A DNA stretch of 64,000 bases from Streptomyces mirabilis (GTDB lineage: Bacteria > Actinomycetota > Actinomycetes > Streptomycetales > Streptomycetaceae). The number at the start of each line of letters is the position of its first letter. The stretch's first letter is position 1. The translations under genes and the position numbers were made by a program. Positions 1 to 8,344 of the stretch are shown one piece after another. The stretch lies in the NCBI RefSeq assembly GCF_018310535.1, contig NZ_CP074102.1, positions 4,650,001 to 4,714,000 on the forward strand, given 5' to 3'. The notes under the pieces are model-generated. The model saw only the letters and a list, made by a program, of their open reading frames with translations, was not told where the DNA came from and ran no database searches.

Positions 1-1
1 C

Positions 2-892
2 GGAGTCAGCGCCGGCGGCGCGCTGTCCTCGCTGCTCGGCGCGTCCGGCGACAGTCCGGCCTACGACTCCTACCTGGAGGAGCTGGGTGCGGCCGACGCG
101 AGCGACGCCATCTTCGCCACCGGTGCCTGGTGCCCGATCACCGACCTCGAACACGCCGACATGGCGTACGAGTGGAACTGGGGCGCCAACCTGCTCAGCA
201 GCGGCTCGGTCGTCGACCAGACCGTCTCCAAGGCGCTGGCCGGCGCGTACGGCGACTATCTCGCCTCCCTGAGGCTGACGGCGAAGGGCTTCGGCACCCT
301 CACGGCGCGCAACCTCGACGAGTACCTGGTCAAGACCCACCTGGAGCCGTCGGCCACCCAGTACCTCGCGGCGCTGTCGGACGCGGACCGCTCGGCCTAC
401 CTGGCCGCGAACTCGTTCATCACGTGGTCCGGCGGCAGGGCGACCTTCTCCTGGGCCGACTTCCTCACCCACGTGGGCGCCCGCAAGAAGGACACCCCGG
501 CGTTCGACGCCTTCGACCTGTCCGCCGGTGAGAACAACGAGTTCGGTACGGGGACCACCGCCAACCGGCACTTCACCCTCTACAGCCTGCGCCACGAAGA
601 GGGTGCCAGTGCGCGTCTCGACAGTGACATCCCCGCGAAGCTCCACCTGATGAACCCGATGCACCACCTCGTGGACAAGGTCAACGGGAACCGGTCGAAG
701 CACTGGTGGATCCGCCTCGGAACCAAGGACAGCGACACCGCGCTCACCGTCGCGAGCAACCTCGCCGCCCGCCTGAAGAACCTCGGCGACGACGTCGACA
801 CCTCGTACTACTGGGACGCCGGCCACGGCGCGGACAACGACCCGGGCGACTTCATCAAGTGGATCGCCACGGTGTCGGGCTACAGGTCCTAG
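2..892 (+). CDS. Tannase-like alpha/beta hydrolase (5' truncated by window edge)
   Basis: The reading frame is open from base 2 to a TAG at 890-892, giving the C-terminal 296 residues of a larger serine hydrolase. The first visible residues are a nucleophile elbow, G-V-S-A-G-G, with the Ser codon at 8-10. It is followed by ALSSLLGASG and a CPITDLEHADMAYEW stretch, which I recognise from bacterial subtype-B tannases and related feruloyl esterases. A plausible catalytic Asp lies in LGTKDSDTAL and His in DAGHGADNDPGDF near the C-terminus. Family members hydrolyse galloyl or hydroxycinnamoyl esters and are often exported, but the N-terminus is outside the window, so a signal peptide cannot be judged. 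The substrate is inferred from family only. Confidence 0.8.
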   Translation, partial: GVSAGGALSSLLGASGDSPAYDSYLEELGAADASDAIFATGAWCPITDLEHADMAYEWNWGANLLSSGSVVDQTVSKALAGAYGDYLASLRLTAKGFGTLTARNLDEYLVKTHLEPSATQYLAALSDADRSAYLAANSFITWSGGRATFSWADFLTHVGARKKDTPAFDAFDLSAGENNEFGTGTTANRHFTLYSLRHEEGASARLDSDIPAKLHLMNPMHHLVDKVNGNRSKHWWIRLGTKDSDTALTVASNLAARLKNLGDDVDTSYYWDAGHGADNDPGDFIKWIATVSGYRS

Positions 893-901
893 CCTGGAGG
901 T

Positions 902-2090
902 ATGGGCGGTGGCCTTGTCTCGCTGTTCCTGGCCGGCGATGTGATGCTCGGCCGGGGAGTCGACCAGATCCTTCCGCACCCCGGCGATCCGAAACTGCGG
1001 GAGTCGTACGTCAAGGATGCCCGCGCCTATGTGGAGCTGGCCGAGGCGGCGAACGGCGTGATTCCCCGGCCGGCCGGCTTCTCCTGGCCCTGGGGCGACG
1101 CGCTGGACGTGCTCGCCGCGGCGGCGCCCGACGCCCGGATCCTCAACCTGGAGACCGCCGTCACGCGCAACGACGAGGCGGCGCCCGGCAAAGAGATCCA
1201 CTACCGGATGCACCCGGCCAATCTGCCCGCCCTGGCCGCCGCCCGTCCGCACGTCTGTGCCCTGGCCAACAACCATGTGCTGGACTACGGCCGCAGCGGG
1301 CTGGAGGAGACCCTCGACGCCCTGGCGGACGCGGGTCTTCGCGCGCCGGGAGCGGGGCGGGACGCCGACGAGGCCCGGCGTCCCGCGACCGTCCCCGTCA
1401 CAGGCGGCCGGCGCGTCCTGGTCTTCTCCGTGGGGATGGCCTCCAGCGGAATACCCCGCGGCTGGGCCGCCACGGCTCGGCGCGGCGGGGTCGACTTCGT
1501 CGCCGAGCCGTCGGACGCCGCCGCGGCCGGAATCGCGACCCGGCTGCGTCCGGCCAAGCGCCCGGGCGACATCGTGGTCGTCTCGGTCCACTGGGGATCC
1601 AACTGGGGCTACCTCGTCCCGCGTGACCAGGTCCGCTTTCGGCCATGCGCTCGTCGACGGTGGCGCGGACGTCGTGCACGGGCACTCCTCGCACCATCCG
1701 CGGCCGTTGGAGTCGTACCGGGGAAAGCTCATCACCCACGGCTGCGGCGATCTGATCAACGACTACGAGGGCATCGGCGGCTACGAGGAGTACCGGGACG
1801 ATCTCCGGTTGCTGTACTTCGTCACCGTGGACCCGGACGACGGCAGGTTCCACGACGTGCGCATCGTCCCGATGCGGTCCCGGCGGATGCGGCTGGAGCG
1901 CGCGACGATGGAGGACTCGCGGTGGACGCGGGACGTTCTGAGCCGGATCAGCCGGGCCTACGGCTCACGCGTCGAACTCAATCCGGACGGCACCCTCACC
2001 GTCCGGCCGGCTCCGGACCGTTCGGACCGGACTTCACTCGGGATTCGAGGACCTCACCTCACCCCGGGAGGCGACCATGATTTTCGCTGA
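902..2090 (+). pseudogene. CapA-family (poly-gamma-glutamate synthesis-like) protein, frameshifted
   Basis: The gene begins at ATG 902, with LFLAGDVMLGRGVDQ and later LNLETAVT, ALANNHVLDYG and VVSVHWGSNW, the usual order of CapA/PgsA metallophosphatase-like motifs. At RDQVRF (codons ending 1639) the frame is lost. Dropping the C at 1640 restores GHALVDGGADVVHGHSSHH and the rest of the family to a TGA at 2088-2090. As given, the first frame runs on in unrelated sequence to 2080. The total of about 395 residues fits the family. This is either a genuine +1 frameshift or a sequencing error. It starts 10 bases after the tannase-like gene and overlaps the next gene by 14 bases, suggesting one transcript. 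Confidence 0.8.
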
Positions 2091-3447
2091 CAGAACCGAC
2101 GCGGGCCGGCGGCTCGCCGCCCGACTGCACCACCTCAAGGGCCAGGACCTCGTGGTCGTGGGACTTCCCCGCGGCGGCGTCCCGGTCGCCGCGCAGGTCG
2201 CCGAGGCCCTCGGCGCCCCGCTCGACGTCTGCCTCGTGCGCAAGCTGGGGGTGCCCTTCCAGCCGGAGCTGGCCATGGGCGCCATCGGCGAGGAAGGCGT
2301 CCGCGTCATCAATGAAGAGGTGCTGCGTGCGACGGGGGTGACGGACCGTGCTCTGGCGGCGGTGGAGGAACACGAGCGCGGTGTCCTGAAGCAGCGGGCC
2401 CGCCACTACCGGGGCGAGCGGGCGCCCGCCCGGTACGAGGGACGGACGGTCCTGGTGGTGGACGACGGGCTGGCGACCGGCTCCACGGCCCTCGCGGCCT
2501 GCCGGATCGCGCGCGCCCGCGGCGCGTCACGGATCGTGCTGGCGGTTCCCGTGGCGCCGCACGACTGGTCGGCCCGCCTCGGAGGCGCGGCGGACGAAGG
2601 AGTCTGTCTGCACACCCCCCGGCTCTTCTATGCGATCGGTCAGTTCTACGCCGACTTCGGGCAGACGAGCGACAAGGAGGTCATCGCCTGCCTGGAGCGG
2701 AGCCGCGCGGCGCACGCCGCGTCCGACGCATCGCCGGCTGAGGGCAGCGCCTCCCCGGAGCACGCTCCCCCTCCCTATGACAGGGAGGTCCGGATACCGG
2801 CCACAGGCGCCGCGCTCGACGGGCGGCTGACGGTACCCCGCGGCGCCCCCGGGATCGTCCTCTTCGCCCACGGCAGCGGCAGCAGCAGGAAGAGCCCACG
2901 CAACCGCTTCGTCGCCACCGGGCTGAACCGCGCCGGTCTCGGCACCCTTCTGTTCGATCTGCTCACCGAGGCCGAGGCGGTGAACCGGGACAACGTGTTC
3001 GACACGGCCCTGCTCGCCCGCCGTCTGATCCAGGCGACCGAATGGCTGCGTGAGCAGCCCGGCACCCAGGACATGGAGTTCGGCTACTTCGGTGCCAGCA
3101 CAGGCGCCGCCGCCGCGCTGTGGGCCGCGGCGGAGCCCACGGCGGACGTCGCGGCAGTCGTCTCCCGCGGGGGCAGGCCGGACCTGGCCGGCGCCAGGCT
3201 GCCGGAGGTGAAGGCTCCGACGCTGCTCATCGTCGGGGGCCGGGACCACGTCGTACTGGACCTCAACCGGCAGGCCGCGGCGCGCCTGAGCTGCGAGCAT
3301 CAGCTGGCCGTCGTCCCCGGCGCCACCCATCTCTTCGAGGAACCCGGCACCCTGGATTCGGCCGCCGAGCTGGCCACGGACTGGTTCAGCAGGCATCTCG
3401 CCTCCGCCGTCCCGAGCGCGGGAGCCCACAGGCGACCCGGGCGTTGA
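2077..3447 (+). CDS. Phosphoribosyltransferase / alpha-beta hydrolase fusion protein
   Basis: A 456-residue two-domain protein. Residues 1-210 are a type I phosphoribosyltransferase: VGLPRGGVPVAAQVAEAL, VRKLGVPFQPELAMGAIG and the PRPP loop VLVVDDGLATGSTA near residue 128. After a short linker, residues 235-440 form a dienelactone-hydrolase-like alpha/beta hydrolase with FAHGSGSSRKSPRN, nucleophile elbow GYFGASTGAAA, acid in LLIVGGRDHVV and His in GATHLFEEPG. Such fusions occur in actinobacteria and proteobacteria, but I know of no established reaction. The ATG at 2077 lies inside the end of the CapA-like gene, indicating translational coupling. Both catalytic sites look intact, so both activities may be retained. 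It ends at a hairpin shared with the convergent operon. Confidence 0.85.
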   Translation: MIFADRTDAGRRLAARLHHLKGQDLVVVGLPRGGVPVAAQVAEALGAPLDVCLVRKLGVPFQPELAMGAIGEEGVRVINEEVLRATGVTDRALAAVEEHERGVLKQRARHYRGERAPARYEGRTVLVVDDGLATGSTALAACRIARARGASRIVLAVPVAPHDWSARLGGAADEGVCLHTPRLFYAIGQFYADFGQTSDKEVIACLERSRAAHAASDASPAEGSASPEHAPPPYDREVRIPATGAALDGRLTVPRGAPGIVLFAHGSGSSRKSPRNRFVATGLNRAGLGTLLFDLLTEAEAVNRDNVFDTALLARRLIQATEWLREQPGTQDMEFGYFGASTGAAAALWAAAEPTADVAAVVSRGGRPDLAGARLPEVKAPTLLIVGGRDHVVLDLNRQAAARLSCEHQLAVVPGATHLFEEPGTLDSAAELATDWFSRHLASAVPSAGAHRRPGR

Positions 3448-3472
3448 TGATCGCGTTGATCATCAACGCGAT
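3441..3472. terminator. Convergent terminator with two alternative hairpins
   Basis: Two perfect 10-bp stems overlap. 3441-3450 pairs with 3460-3469 around a 9-nt loop, and 3450-3459 (ATCGCGTTGA) pairs with 3463-3472 around TCA. Only one can form at a time. It lies between convergent genes ending at 3447 and 3493, so it probably terminates both. No U-tract follows. Confidence 0.6.
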
Positions 3473-3492
3473 GGCCAACGCACCTGGACCGG

Positions 3493-4080
3493 CTACAGAT
3501 TGCCCATCGGCTCGATGTCCACCTTCACCGGTGTGCCCCAGATGCGCAGCACCTCGTAGTCCGTGAACTCGTGGACCAGGCGGTAGGCCATGCCGGGGCG
3601 CGGGGTGCGGCGCTCCGCGGCGAGATACCGCTCCGCCTCGACGCGGTCGCGGCGCGGGGTGCCGCACAGCTGCCACGCCTGGCCCGTCCACACCTCCGGC
3701 AGCCAGCGCTGCTGGGGCTGGGGGCGGTCGGCCCGCACGCCGTACCGGGACATCGTGCGCTCGGGTGCCTCGTCGGCGCCGCTGGGGCGGCCCTGCGGGA
3801 AGGCGTCGTTGACCTCGGTGCGGCGGGCGGTGCGCCGCCGCGTCTCGCAGAGCAGACAGAGGTCGACGGCGCCCTCGTCCACCGGGCCATTGGGGTGCTC
3901 GGCGCAGCGCGTCGTGGGCACCGCCGTCGTCACCGTCTCCTCCAGCAGGTCCAGCGCCCGCTTCAGGTCGGCCTTCACCTCGTGCAGCTTCGCGTCGGGC
4001 GTGTCGGCGTTCAGCGCGTCGCCGTGCTCGCCGAGCACGCGCAGGGCGCGGCCGAGGGCGGTCAGCTGTGCGTGGTTCAC
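3493..4080 (-). CDS. Unknown protein with Cys/His motif, coupled to PTS gene
   Basis: A 195-residue protein that I do not recognise. The GTG start at 4080 is chosen because it overlaps the stop of the upstream PTS gene as GTGA and has a GGGAGGGA sequence about 11 bases upstream. The N-terminal 60 residues look helical (VNHAQLTALGRALRVLGEHG, LHEVKADLKRALDLLEETV). The middle has a possible metal-binding or disulfide cluster, TTRCAEHPNGP then DLCLLCETRRR. The C-terminal half contains WLPEVWTGQAWQLCGTPR and ERYLAAERR. There is no signal peptide or membrane segment. Its place as last gene of the MurNAc operon suggests co-expression, but the family gives no functional clue. Confidence 0.75.
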   Translation of the reverse strand: MNHAQLTALGRALRVLGEHGDALNADTPDAKLHEVKADLKRALDLLEETVTTAVPTTRCAEHPNGPVDEGAVDLCLLCETRRRTARRTEVNDAFPQGRPSGADEAPERTMSRYGVRADRPQPQQRWLPEVWTGQAWQLCGTPRRDRVEAERYLAAERRTPRPGMAYRLVHEFTDYEVLRIWGTPVKVDIEPMGNL

Positions 4081-5561
4081 GGTGGTGGATTCCCTCCCGG
4101 GTCGGTGTCCTGCCCCTCCTTCGAAGAATCGCACACGCCACTGACAGCGCCTCCGCCCCCGACGGCCCCCACACCTCCGACCGTCCTCCCGAGGCCGAAG
4201 AAGTACGTCGCCGCGAACCCCACCGCGTACCCGGTGAGCAGCCCGCCCGCGTAGATCGCCGCCGTCAGGGCCAGTCCGCCCGTGCCCTTGAGCAGGGGGA
4301 ACAGCGCCCAGCCCGAGGGGCCGATCGCCGTGGAGCCGATCTTGTCGCCGAGCATCGAGAAGAAGCCGACGAACGCGCCGCCCGCCGCCCCGCCCGCGCA
4401 GGCGGTGACGAAGGGGCGGCCGAGGGGGAGCGAGACGCCGTAGATCAGGGGTTCGCCGACGCCCAGGAGGCCCGCGGGCAGCGCCGACCTGATCGTCGTA
4501 CGGAGGGACTGGTCGTGGTGGAGGCGGACGTAGACCGCGAGTGCCGCGCCGACCTGCCCGGCGCCCGCCATCGCCAGGACGGGGAGCAGGACCGTGTAGC
4601 CCTGCTGCTGGATGAGGGTGGTGTGGAGCGGGATCAGGGCCTGGTGCAGGCCCAGCATCACCAGGGGGAGGAACAGGCCGCCCAGGACCAGGCCCGCGAA
4701 GACGCCCGTGTGGTCGAGGAGCCAGTTCGCGCCGGTCCCGATGGCCGTCGACAGCTCGCCCGCCGTGTACATCAGGGCGTAGAGCGTCACCAGGCCGGTG
4801 ATCAGGACGGTGAGGGTGGGGGTGACGAGGACGTCGAGGGCTTCGGGGACCCAGCGGCGGCACCACTTCTCCACGTACGTTCCCAGGAGCGCGGCGGCCA
4901 GTGCGCCGAGTACCCCGCCCTGGCCCGGTGCCAGGGTCATGCCGAAGGCCGTCACCTTCGCGACCCCCGCGTACACGACGATCGCCGCCACCGCCCCGCC
5001 CAGGACCGGGGTGCCGCCGAACTCCTTCGCCGTGTTGTGGCCGACGAAGACCGCGATCAGGGCCATGAAGCCGGAGGCGATCGCGGCGAGGGCGGGGGTG
5101 AGGGAGGGGAGCCACCCCAGATTGACCAGCAGGCCGCCCAGGCCCGCGATGACTCCGCAGCCGATCAGGGCGGGGATCAGGGGGACGAAGATGTTCGCGA
5201 TCCGGCGGAGGAGGAGTTTGAGAGGGGTGGCGTTGCGCTGTTGCCGGGCCGCCTTCCACTGGGCGCCGCGTGCGGCCAGCACGTCGGCCGTGCTGGTGAC
5301 GAGCGCCTCGAACTCGGGGGTCACCCGCGCGACCGTGCCCGGTCCCAGGACGATCTGGTAGCTGTCGTCGTCCGCGACCACGCCGAGTACGGCGGGCAGG
5401 GACCTGAGAGCGTCCTCGCGTACGAGCGTCCGGTCCCGCAGGCCCAGGCGCAGGCGGGTCATGCAGTGGGCGACGGAGGTGATGTTCGCGGCGCCGCCGA
5501 CCAGGGGGAGGATCGCGGCGGCCGTGGCGGCATGAGGGGTGAGGTCGTTCGTTGTGCGCAC
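4077..5561 (-). CDS. PTS EIIBC permease, probably MurNAc-type (MurP-like)
   Basis: A 494-residue phosphotransferase permease. Residues 1-95 are an EIIB domain with the phosphorylated Cys in ITSVAHCMTRLRLGLRD. Residues 120-480 are a glucose/sucrose-superfamily EIIC domain with about ten membrane segments, starting NIFVPLIPALIGCGVIAGLGG and including GEPLIYGVSLPLGRPF. There is no EIIA domain, so a separate EIIA must supply phosphate. The GTG at 5561 lies 16 bases after murQ. EIIBC next to a MurNAc-6-P etherase and an RpiR regulator matches the E. coli murRQP logic, so MurNAc is the likely substrate. Sequence alone would also permit a beta-glucoside or trehalose transporter. Confidence 0.82.
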   Translation of the reverse strand: MRTTNDLTPHAATAAAILPLVGGAANITSVAHCMTRLRLGLRDRTLVREDALRSLPAVLGVVADDDSYQIVLGPGTVARVTPEFEALVTSTADVLAARGAQWKAARQQRNATPLKLLLRRIANIFVPLIPALIGCGVIAGLGGLLVNLGWLPSLTPALAAIASGFMALIAVFVGHNTAKEFGGTPVLGGAVAAIVVYAGVAKVTAFGMTLAPGQGGVLGALAAALLGTYVEKWCRRWVPEALDVLVTPTLTVLITGLVTLYALMYTAGELSTAIGTGANWLLDHTGVFAGLVLGGLFLPLVMLGLHQALIPLHTTLIQQQGYTVLLPVLAMAGAGQVGAALAVYVRLHHDQSLRTTIRSALPAGLLGVGEPLIYGVSLPLGRPFVTACAGGAAGGAFVGFFSMLGDKIGSTAIGPSGWALFPLLKGTGGLALTAAIYAGGLLTGYAVGFAATYFFGLGRTVGGVGAVGGGGAVSGVCDSSKEGQDTDPGGNPPP

Positions 5562-5577
5562 TCCACGAGGGTGCTCG

Positions 5578-6528
5578 TCAGCCCGTCGATGCCGCGAGCG
5601 CCGCGCGCAGATGGCCGTCGCTCTCCTCCAGAAGGCGGGCCGCGGTGGGCCCGTCCACGCCGCCGAGGATGGTGAGGATGGCGTTCTTCACCTCGCCGTC
5701 GGTGGCCGTGAGGGCCTGTTCGATCTCCTCGTCCGAGGCGCCGGTCGCGAGGGCGACGATACGGCGGGAGCGGGCCCGCAGCTTCTCGTTCGAGGCGCGG
5801 ACGTCGACCATCAGGTTCCCGTACGTCTTGCCGAGACGGATCATCGTGATCGTCGAGAGCATGTTCAGGACGAGTTTCTGTGCCGTGCCCGCCTTGAGAC
5901 GGGTGGAGCCGGTCAGCAGCTCGGGCCCGACGACGATCTCGATGCCGTGTTCGGACGCGGCGGCCAGCGCGCTGCGCGCGTTGCAGGACAGGCCGATCGT
6001 CAACGCGCCGCGCGCGCGGGCGTGTTCGACCGCGCCGACGGCGTACGGGGTGCGGCCGGAGGCGGAGACGCCGACCACCGTGTCGTCGGGGGTCAGGGAG
6101 AGCTCCTTCAGGTCCGCCTCGGCCAGCTCCTTGGAGTCCTCGGCGCCCTCGACCGAGGTGACCATGGCGCTCGGGCCGCCCGCGATCAGGCCCACGACCT
6201 CGGACGGGTCGGTGTTGAAGGTGGGCGGGCACTCGGAGGCGTCCAGCACCCCGAGGCGGCCCGCGGTGCCCGCGCCCGCGTAGATCAGCCGGCCGCCGCG
6301 GGACATGCGCTCGGCGACGGCGTCGATCGCGGCGGCGATACGGGGCAGCTGGGTCGCGACGGACGTCGGCACGGTCGCGTCCTCGGCGTTCATGATCTTC
6401 GCGATCTCCAGCGTCGACAGCCGGTCGATCTCGGACAGCTCGGGACGGAACGCCTCAGTGGTCAACGTCTCCAACTCGGCCCGCAGGGAGTGGTAGTTGG
6501 AGGAGGCGTCGGCGGTGGAAAAGGTCAT
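5578..6528 (-). CDS. murQ: N-acetylmuramic acid 6-phosphate etherase
   Basis: A 316-residue SIS-domain enzyme that cleaves the lactyl ether of MurNAc-6-phosphate to give GlcNAc-6-phosphate and D-lactate in cytosolic wall recycling. Diagnostic stretches are NYHSLRAELETLTTEAF, AEDATVPTSV, GRLIYAGAGTAGRLGVLDAS, ECPPTFNTDP, VVGVSASGRTPYA and LKAGTAQKLVLNMLST. The C-terminal segment LEESDGHLRAAL is the usual end. I chose ATG 6528 (MTFSTADASS) over an upstream in-frame ATG at 6603, because family homology starts there and GGAAAGAG lies about 10 bases upstream. The longer version would run into the dispersed repeat at 6575. It is followed 16 bases later by the PTS permease. Confidence 0.95.
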   Translation of the reverse strand: MTFSTADASSNYHSLRAELETLTTEAFRPELSEIDRLSTLEIAKIMNAEDATVPTSVATQLPRIAAAIDAVAERMSRGGRLIYAGAGTAGRLGVLDASECPPTFNTDPSEVVGLIAGGPSAMVTSVEGAEDSKELAEADLKELSLTPDDTVVGVSASGRTPYAVGAVEHARARGALTIGLSCNARSALAAASEHGIEIVVGPELLTGSTRLKAGTAQKLVLNMLSTITMIRLGKTYGNLMVDVRASNEKLRARSRRIVALATGASDEEIEQALTATDGEVKNAILTILGGVDGPTAARLLEESDGHLRAALAASTG

Positions 6529-6568
6529 GACGAACGGCTCTTTCCAGTGCTGGGTGGTGAAGGCGCGC

Positions 6569-6601
6569 CCCTTAGGGGCGCGGGGAACTGCGCGACCAGC
6601 C
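6569..6601. repeat. Dispersed intergenic repeat, module C
   Basis: Contains GGGGCGCGGGGAACTGCGCG followed by ACCAGCC, preceded by a complementary GCGCCCCTT arm that makes a hairpin. Near-identical copies are at 11589, 11679, 28752 and 49323, with inverted copies at 20852 and 43581. It lies in the 145-bp gap between the regulator and murQ. Confidence 0.8.
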
Positions 6602-6673
6602 ACAACGGGCCCGCAGCGTTACGACTACATCCAGTCTCGGTCACTGCATCCAGCCACGGCTTCCCGCGGAGCG

Positions 6674-7597
6674 TCAGCGCATACGGCCGCGAGGGCTGTG
6701 GCGGTGCGCCAGCGCCTCGTACGACGCGGACAACGCCGGCGCCGCCGTCTCGTACGTCCGCTGGGCGACCCCCACGAACAGACAGTCCACCACCAGCAAC
6801 TGGCTGGTGCGCGACGACATCGCCGCGGGACGCAGCTCGCTCTCGCGGGCCGTGGACGTGGTGAGTATGTGGTCGGCGTACTGCGTGACGGGCCCGTCCG
6901 GGCGGCCGGTGATCGCGACCGTCGTCGCCCCGCGTTCGAAGGCGACCCGCAGCGGCTCGATGATGTCGCCCGTCGAGCCGGAGTGGGTGATCGCTATCGC
7001 CACGTCCTTGGCCCGCAGCTGCACCGCGTTGGTGACGGCGAGGTGCGGATCGCTGTGCGGGTGGGCTATGAGTCCGATGCGCAGCAGCTTCTGGGCCAGG
7101 TCCTGGGCGACGAGCCCGGAGGCGCCGACGCCGTAGATGTCGATCCGGCGGGCGGCGGCGAGCGCGGTGACGGCCGCGCCGAGCTGGACCGTGTCGAGCC
7201 CCGCCGCGGTGTCGGCGAGGGTCTGCTGCTCGTCGTAGGCGAGTTTCGCGACGACGTCCGCGATGGGGTCGTCGACCGCGATGTCCGCGGTGACGGCGGG
7301 GGCGCGGCCCGACTGCTGCTGGGCGGCGAGGCCGGCGAGCGCGAGGCGCAGGTCGCGGTAGCCGGGGTAGCCCAGCAGGCGGGCGGTGCGCACGACCGTG
7401 GCCTCGCTGGTGCCGGTGAGCTCGGCGAGGCCGGTGACCGTGAGGGCCGCGCAGCCGGCCGGGTCGCCGGCGACGGCCTCGGCGACCCGTTGCATGGAGC
7501 GGGTCATCGACGGGGCGAGCGTCCGCACCTTGGCCGCGAGGGCGGCGGGAGCGGGCGGAGCCTCACCGGCGAAAATTTCCTTCACGTCTTGGGTCAC
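6674..7597 (-). CDS. RpiR/MurR-family transcriptional regulator
   Basis: A 307-residue repressor-type protein. An N-terminal RpiR helix-turn-helix spans about residues 20-95 (SMTRSMQRVAEAVAGDP, LTGTSEATVVRTARLLGYPGYRDL). A SIS sugar-phosphate binding domain spans about residues 115-250 (IDIYGVGASGLVAQDLAQKL, VAIAITHSGSTGDIIEPL, TTVAITGRPDGPV). The GTG at 7597 (VTQDVKEIFAG) is preferred because the extra upstream frame looks non-coding and would cover the putative operator. It heads the murQ-PTS genes on the same strand, so MurNAc-6-phosphate or a related sugar phosphate is the likely effector. Confidence 0.88.
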   Translation of the reverse strand: MTQDVKEIFAGEAPPAPAALAAKVRTLAPSMTRSMQRVAEAVAGDPAGCAALTVTGLAELTGTSEATVVRTARLLGYPGYRDLRLALAGLAAQQQSGRAPAVTADIAVDDPIADVVAKLAYDEQQTLADTAAGLDTVQLGAAVTALAAARRIDIYGVGASGLVAQDLAQKLLRIGLIAHPHSDPHLAVTNAVQLRAKDVAIAITHSGSTGDIIEPLRVAFERGATTVAITGRPDGPVTQYADHILTTSTARESELRPAAMSSRTSQLLVVDCLFVGVAQRTYETAAPALSASYEALAHRHSPRGRMR

Positions 7598-7599
7598 TT

Positions 7600-7615
7600 G
7601 TGAAAGATATTTTCT
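7600..7615. promoter_or_regulatory. Putative RpiR operator
   Basis: The near-palindrome TGAAAGATATTTTC has GAAA and TTTC half-sites separated by five bases, only 3 bases upstream of the regulator's GTG. It is strikingly AT-rich against the background. This is the form expected for RpiR-family autoregulation. It could also control the divergent gene at 7653. Inferred from position and symmetry. Confidence 0.5.
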
Positions 7616-7652
7616 GCTGGGGTATGCGGTCAAGGGTGCGCACAATGGGTGC

Positions 7653-8048
7653 ATGGACCCCATCAGCCGTCCCGTCAGCCCCTTGGAGCAGGCGTTGCAC
7701 GCGGCCCGCGCCCTCGTTCTCGCCGATCTCGTCGCGGGCGAGGTCGCCGAGGCGGATGTCGTCTCGCTCGTCGAGGACTCGGTGGTGCAGCGCCGATGGT
7801 GGGTCGAACAGTGGCCGGAGGGCGTCGGCTATGTGGCCGGGCTCGTCGCCCAGGACGTCCAGGACGCGTTGCTGGAGCGGTACGGACGGTGGCCGCTGTG
7901 TCCGGTCTGCGGCTCGGGCGACCCGCACGCCCTCGACGTCGAGCCGGAGCTCGGGCCCGACCCGCACTGGGTCTGCCACAAGGCGGGCGTGAAGGTCGCG
8001 TCCGTGGGGTGCCTGGGGTCGGCGACCGGCGAGATGCCGTCCTCGTGA
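7653..8048 (+). CDS. Conserved unknown protein with zinc-ribbon-like motif
   Basis: A 131-residue protein with an acidic helical N-terminal two thirds (SPLEQALHAARALVLADLV, DSVVQRRWWVEQWPEGVG). The C-terminal segment contains CPVCGSGDPHALD and WVCHKAG, resembling a Cys4 or Cys3-His zinc ribbon. No signal peptide or membrane segment. I do not recognise a named family. It is divergent from the RpiR gene (56 bp apart) and its TGA overlaps the next start as GTGA, so the two are translated together. Confidence 0.8.
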   Translation: MDPISRPVSPLEQALHAARALVLADLVAGEVAEADVVSLVEDSVVQRRWWVEQWPEGVGYVAGLVAQDVQDALLERYGRWPLCPVCGSGDPHALDVEPELGPDPHWVCHKAGVKVASVGCLGSATGEMPSS

Positions 8049-8311
8049 CCGTCTACATCGACCCGCCCACCTGGCCGGGCCACGGGCGGCTCTGGTCCCA
8101 CCTGGTCAGCGACGTCTCGTACGACGAACTACACCTGTTCGCAGCGGACTTGGGCATACCTCCGCGCGCCTTCGAGCGCGATCACTACGACCTTCCCTCC
8201 CACCGGTACGCGGACGCCGTGCGCGCCGGGGCGGTGGAGGTCAGCAGCCGCGAGGTGGTGCGGCTGCTGTACGGGGCGGGGCTGCGCCGGCGCAAGTACG
8301 CCGGCCGATAG
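8045..8311 (+). CDS. DUF4031 domain protein
   Basis: An 88-residue protein whose whole length matches what I know of DUF4031: VYIDPPTWPGHGRLWSHLVS, DELHLFAADLGIPPRAF, DHYDLPSHRYADAVRAGA and VSSREVVRLLYGAGLR. The function is unknown. The GTG at 8045 is fixed by the GTGA overlap with the previous stop. Confidence 0.88.
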   Translation: MTVYIDPPTWPGHGRLWSHLVSDVSYDELHLFAADLGIPPRAFERDHYDLPSHRYADAVRAGAVEVSSREVVRLLYGAGLRRRKYAGR

Positions 8312-8323
8312 GAGGACCGGTCG

Positions 8324-8339
8324 GCCCACCCCGGTGGGC
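8324..8339. terminator. Hairpin between convergent genes
   Basis: GCCCACC at 8324-8330 pairs with GGTGGGC at 8333-8339, between genes ending at 8311 (+) and 8345 (-). There is no U-tract, so this is a weak candidate for a bidirectional terminator. Confidence 0.45.
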
Positions 8340-8344
8340 GGAGG

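Noticed and set aside
3493..5259. Long minus-strand frame (588 codons)
   Set aside because: Only its 3' part from GTG 4080 is a gene. The 5' part is an Arg/Pro/Gly-rich shadow of the PTS gene.
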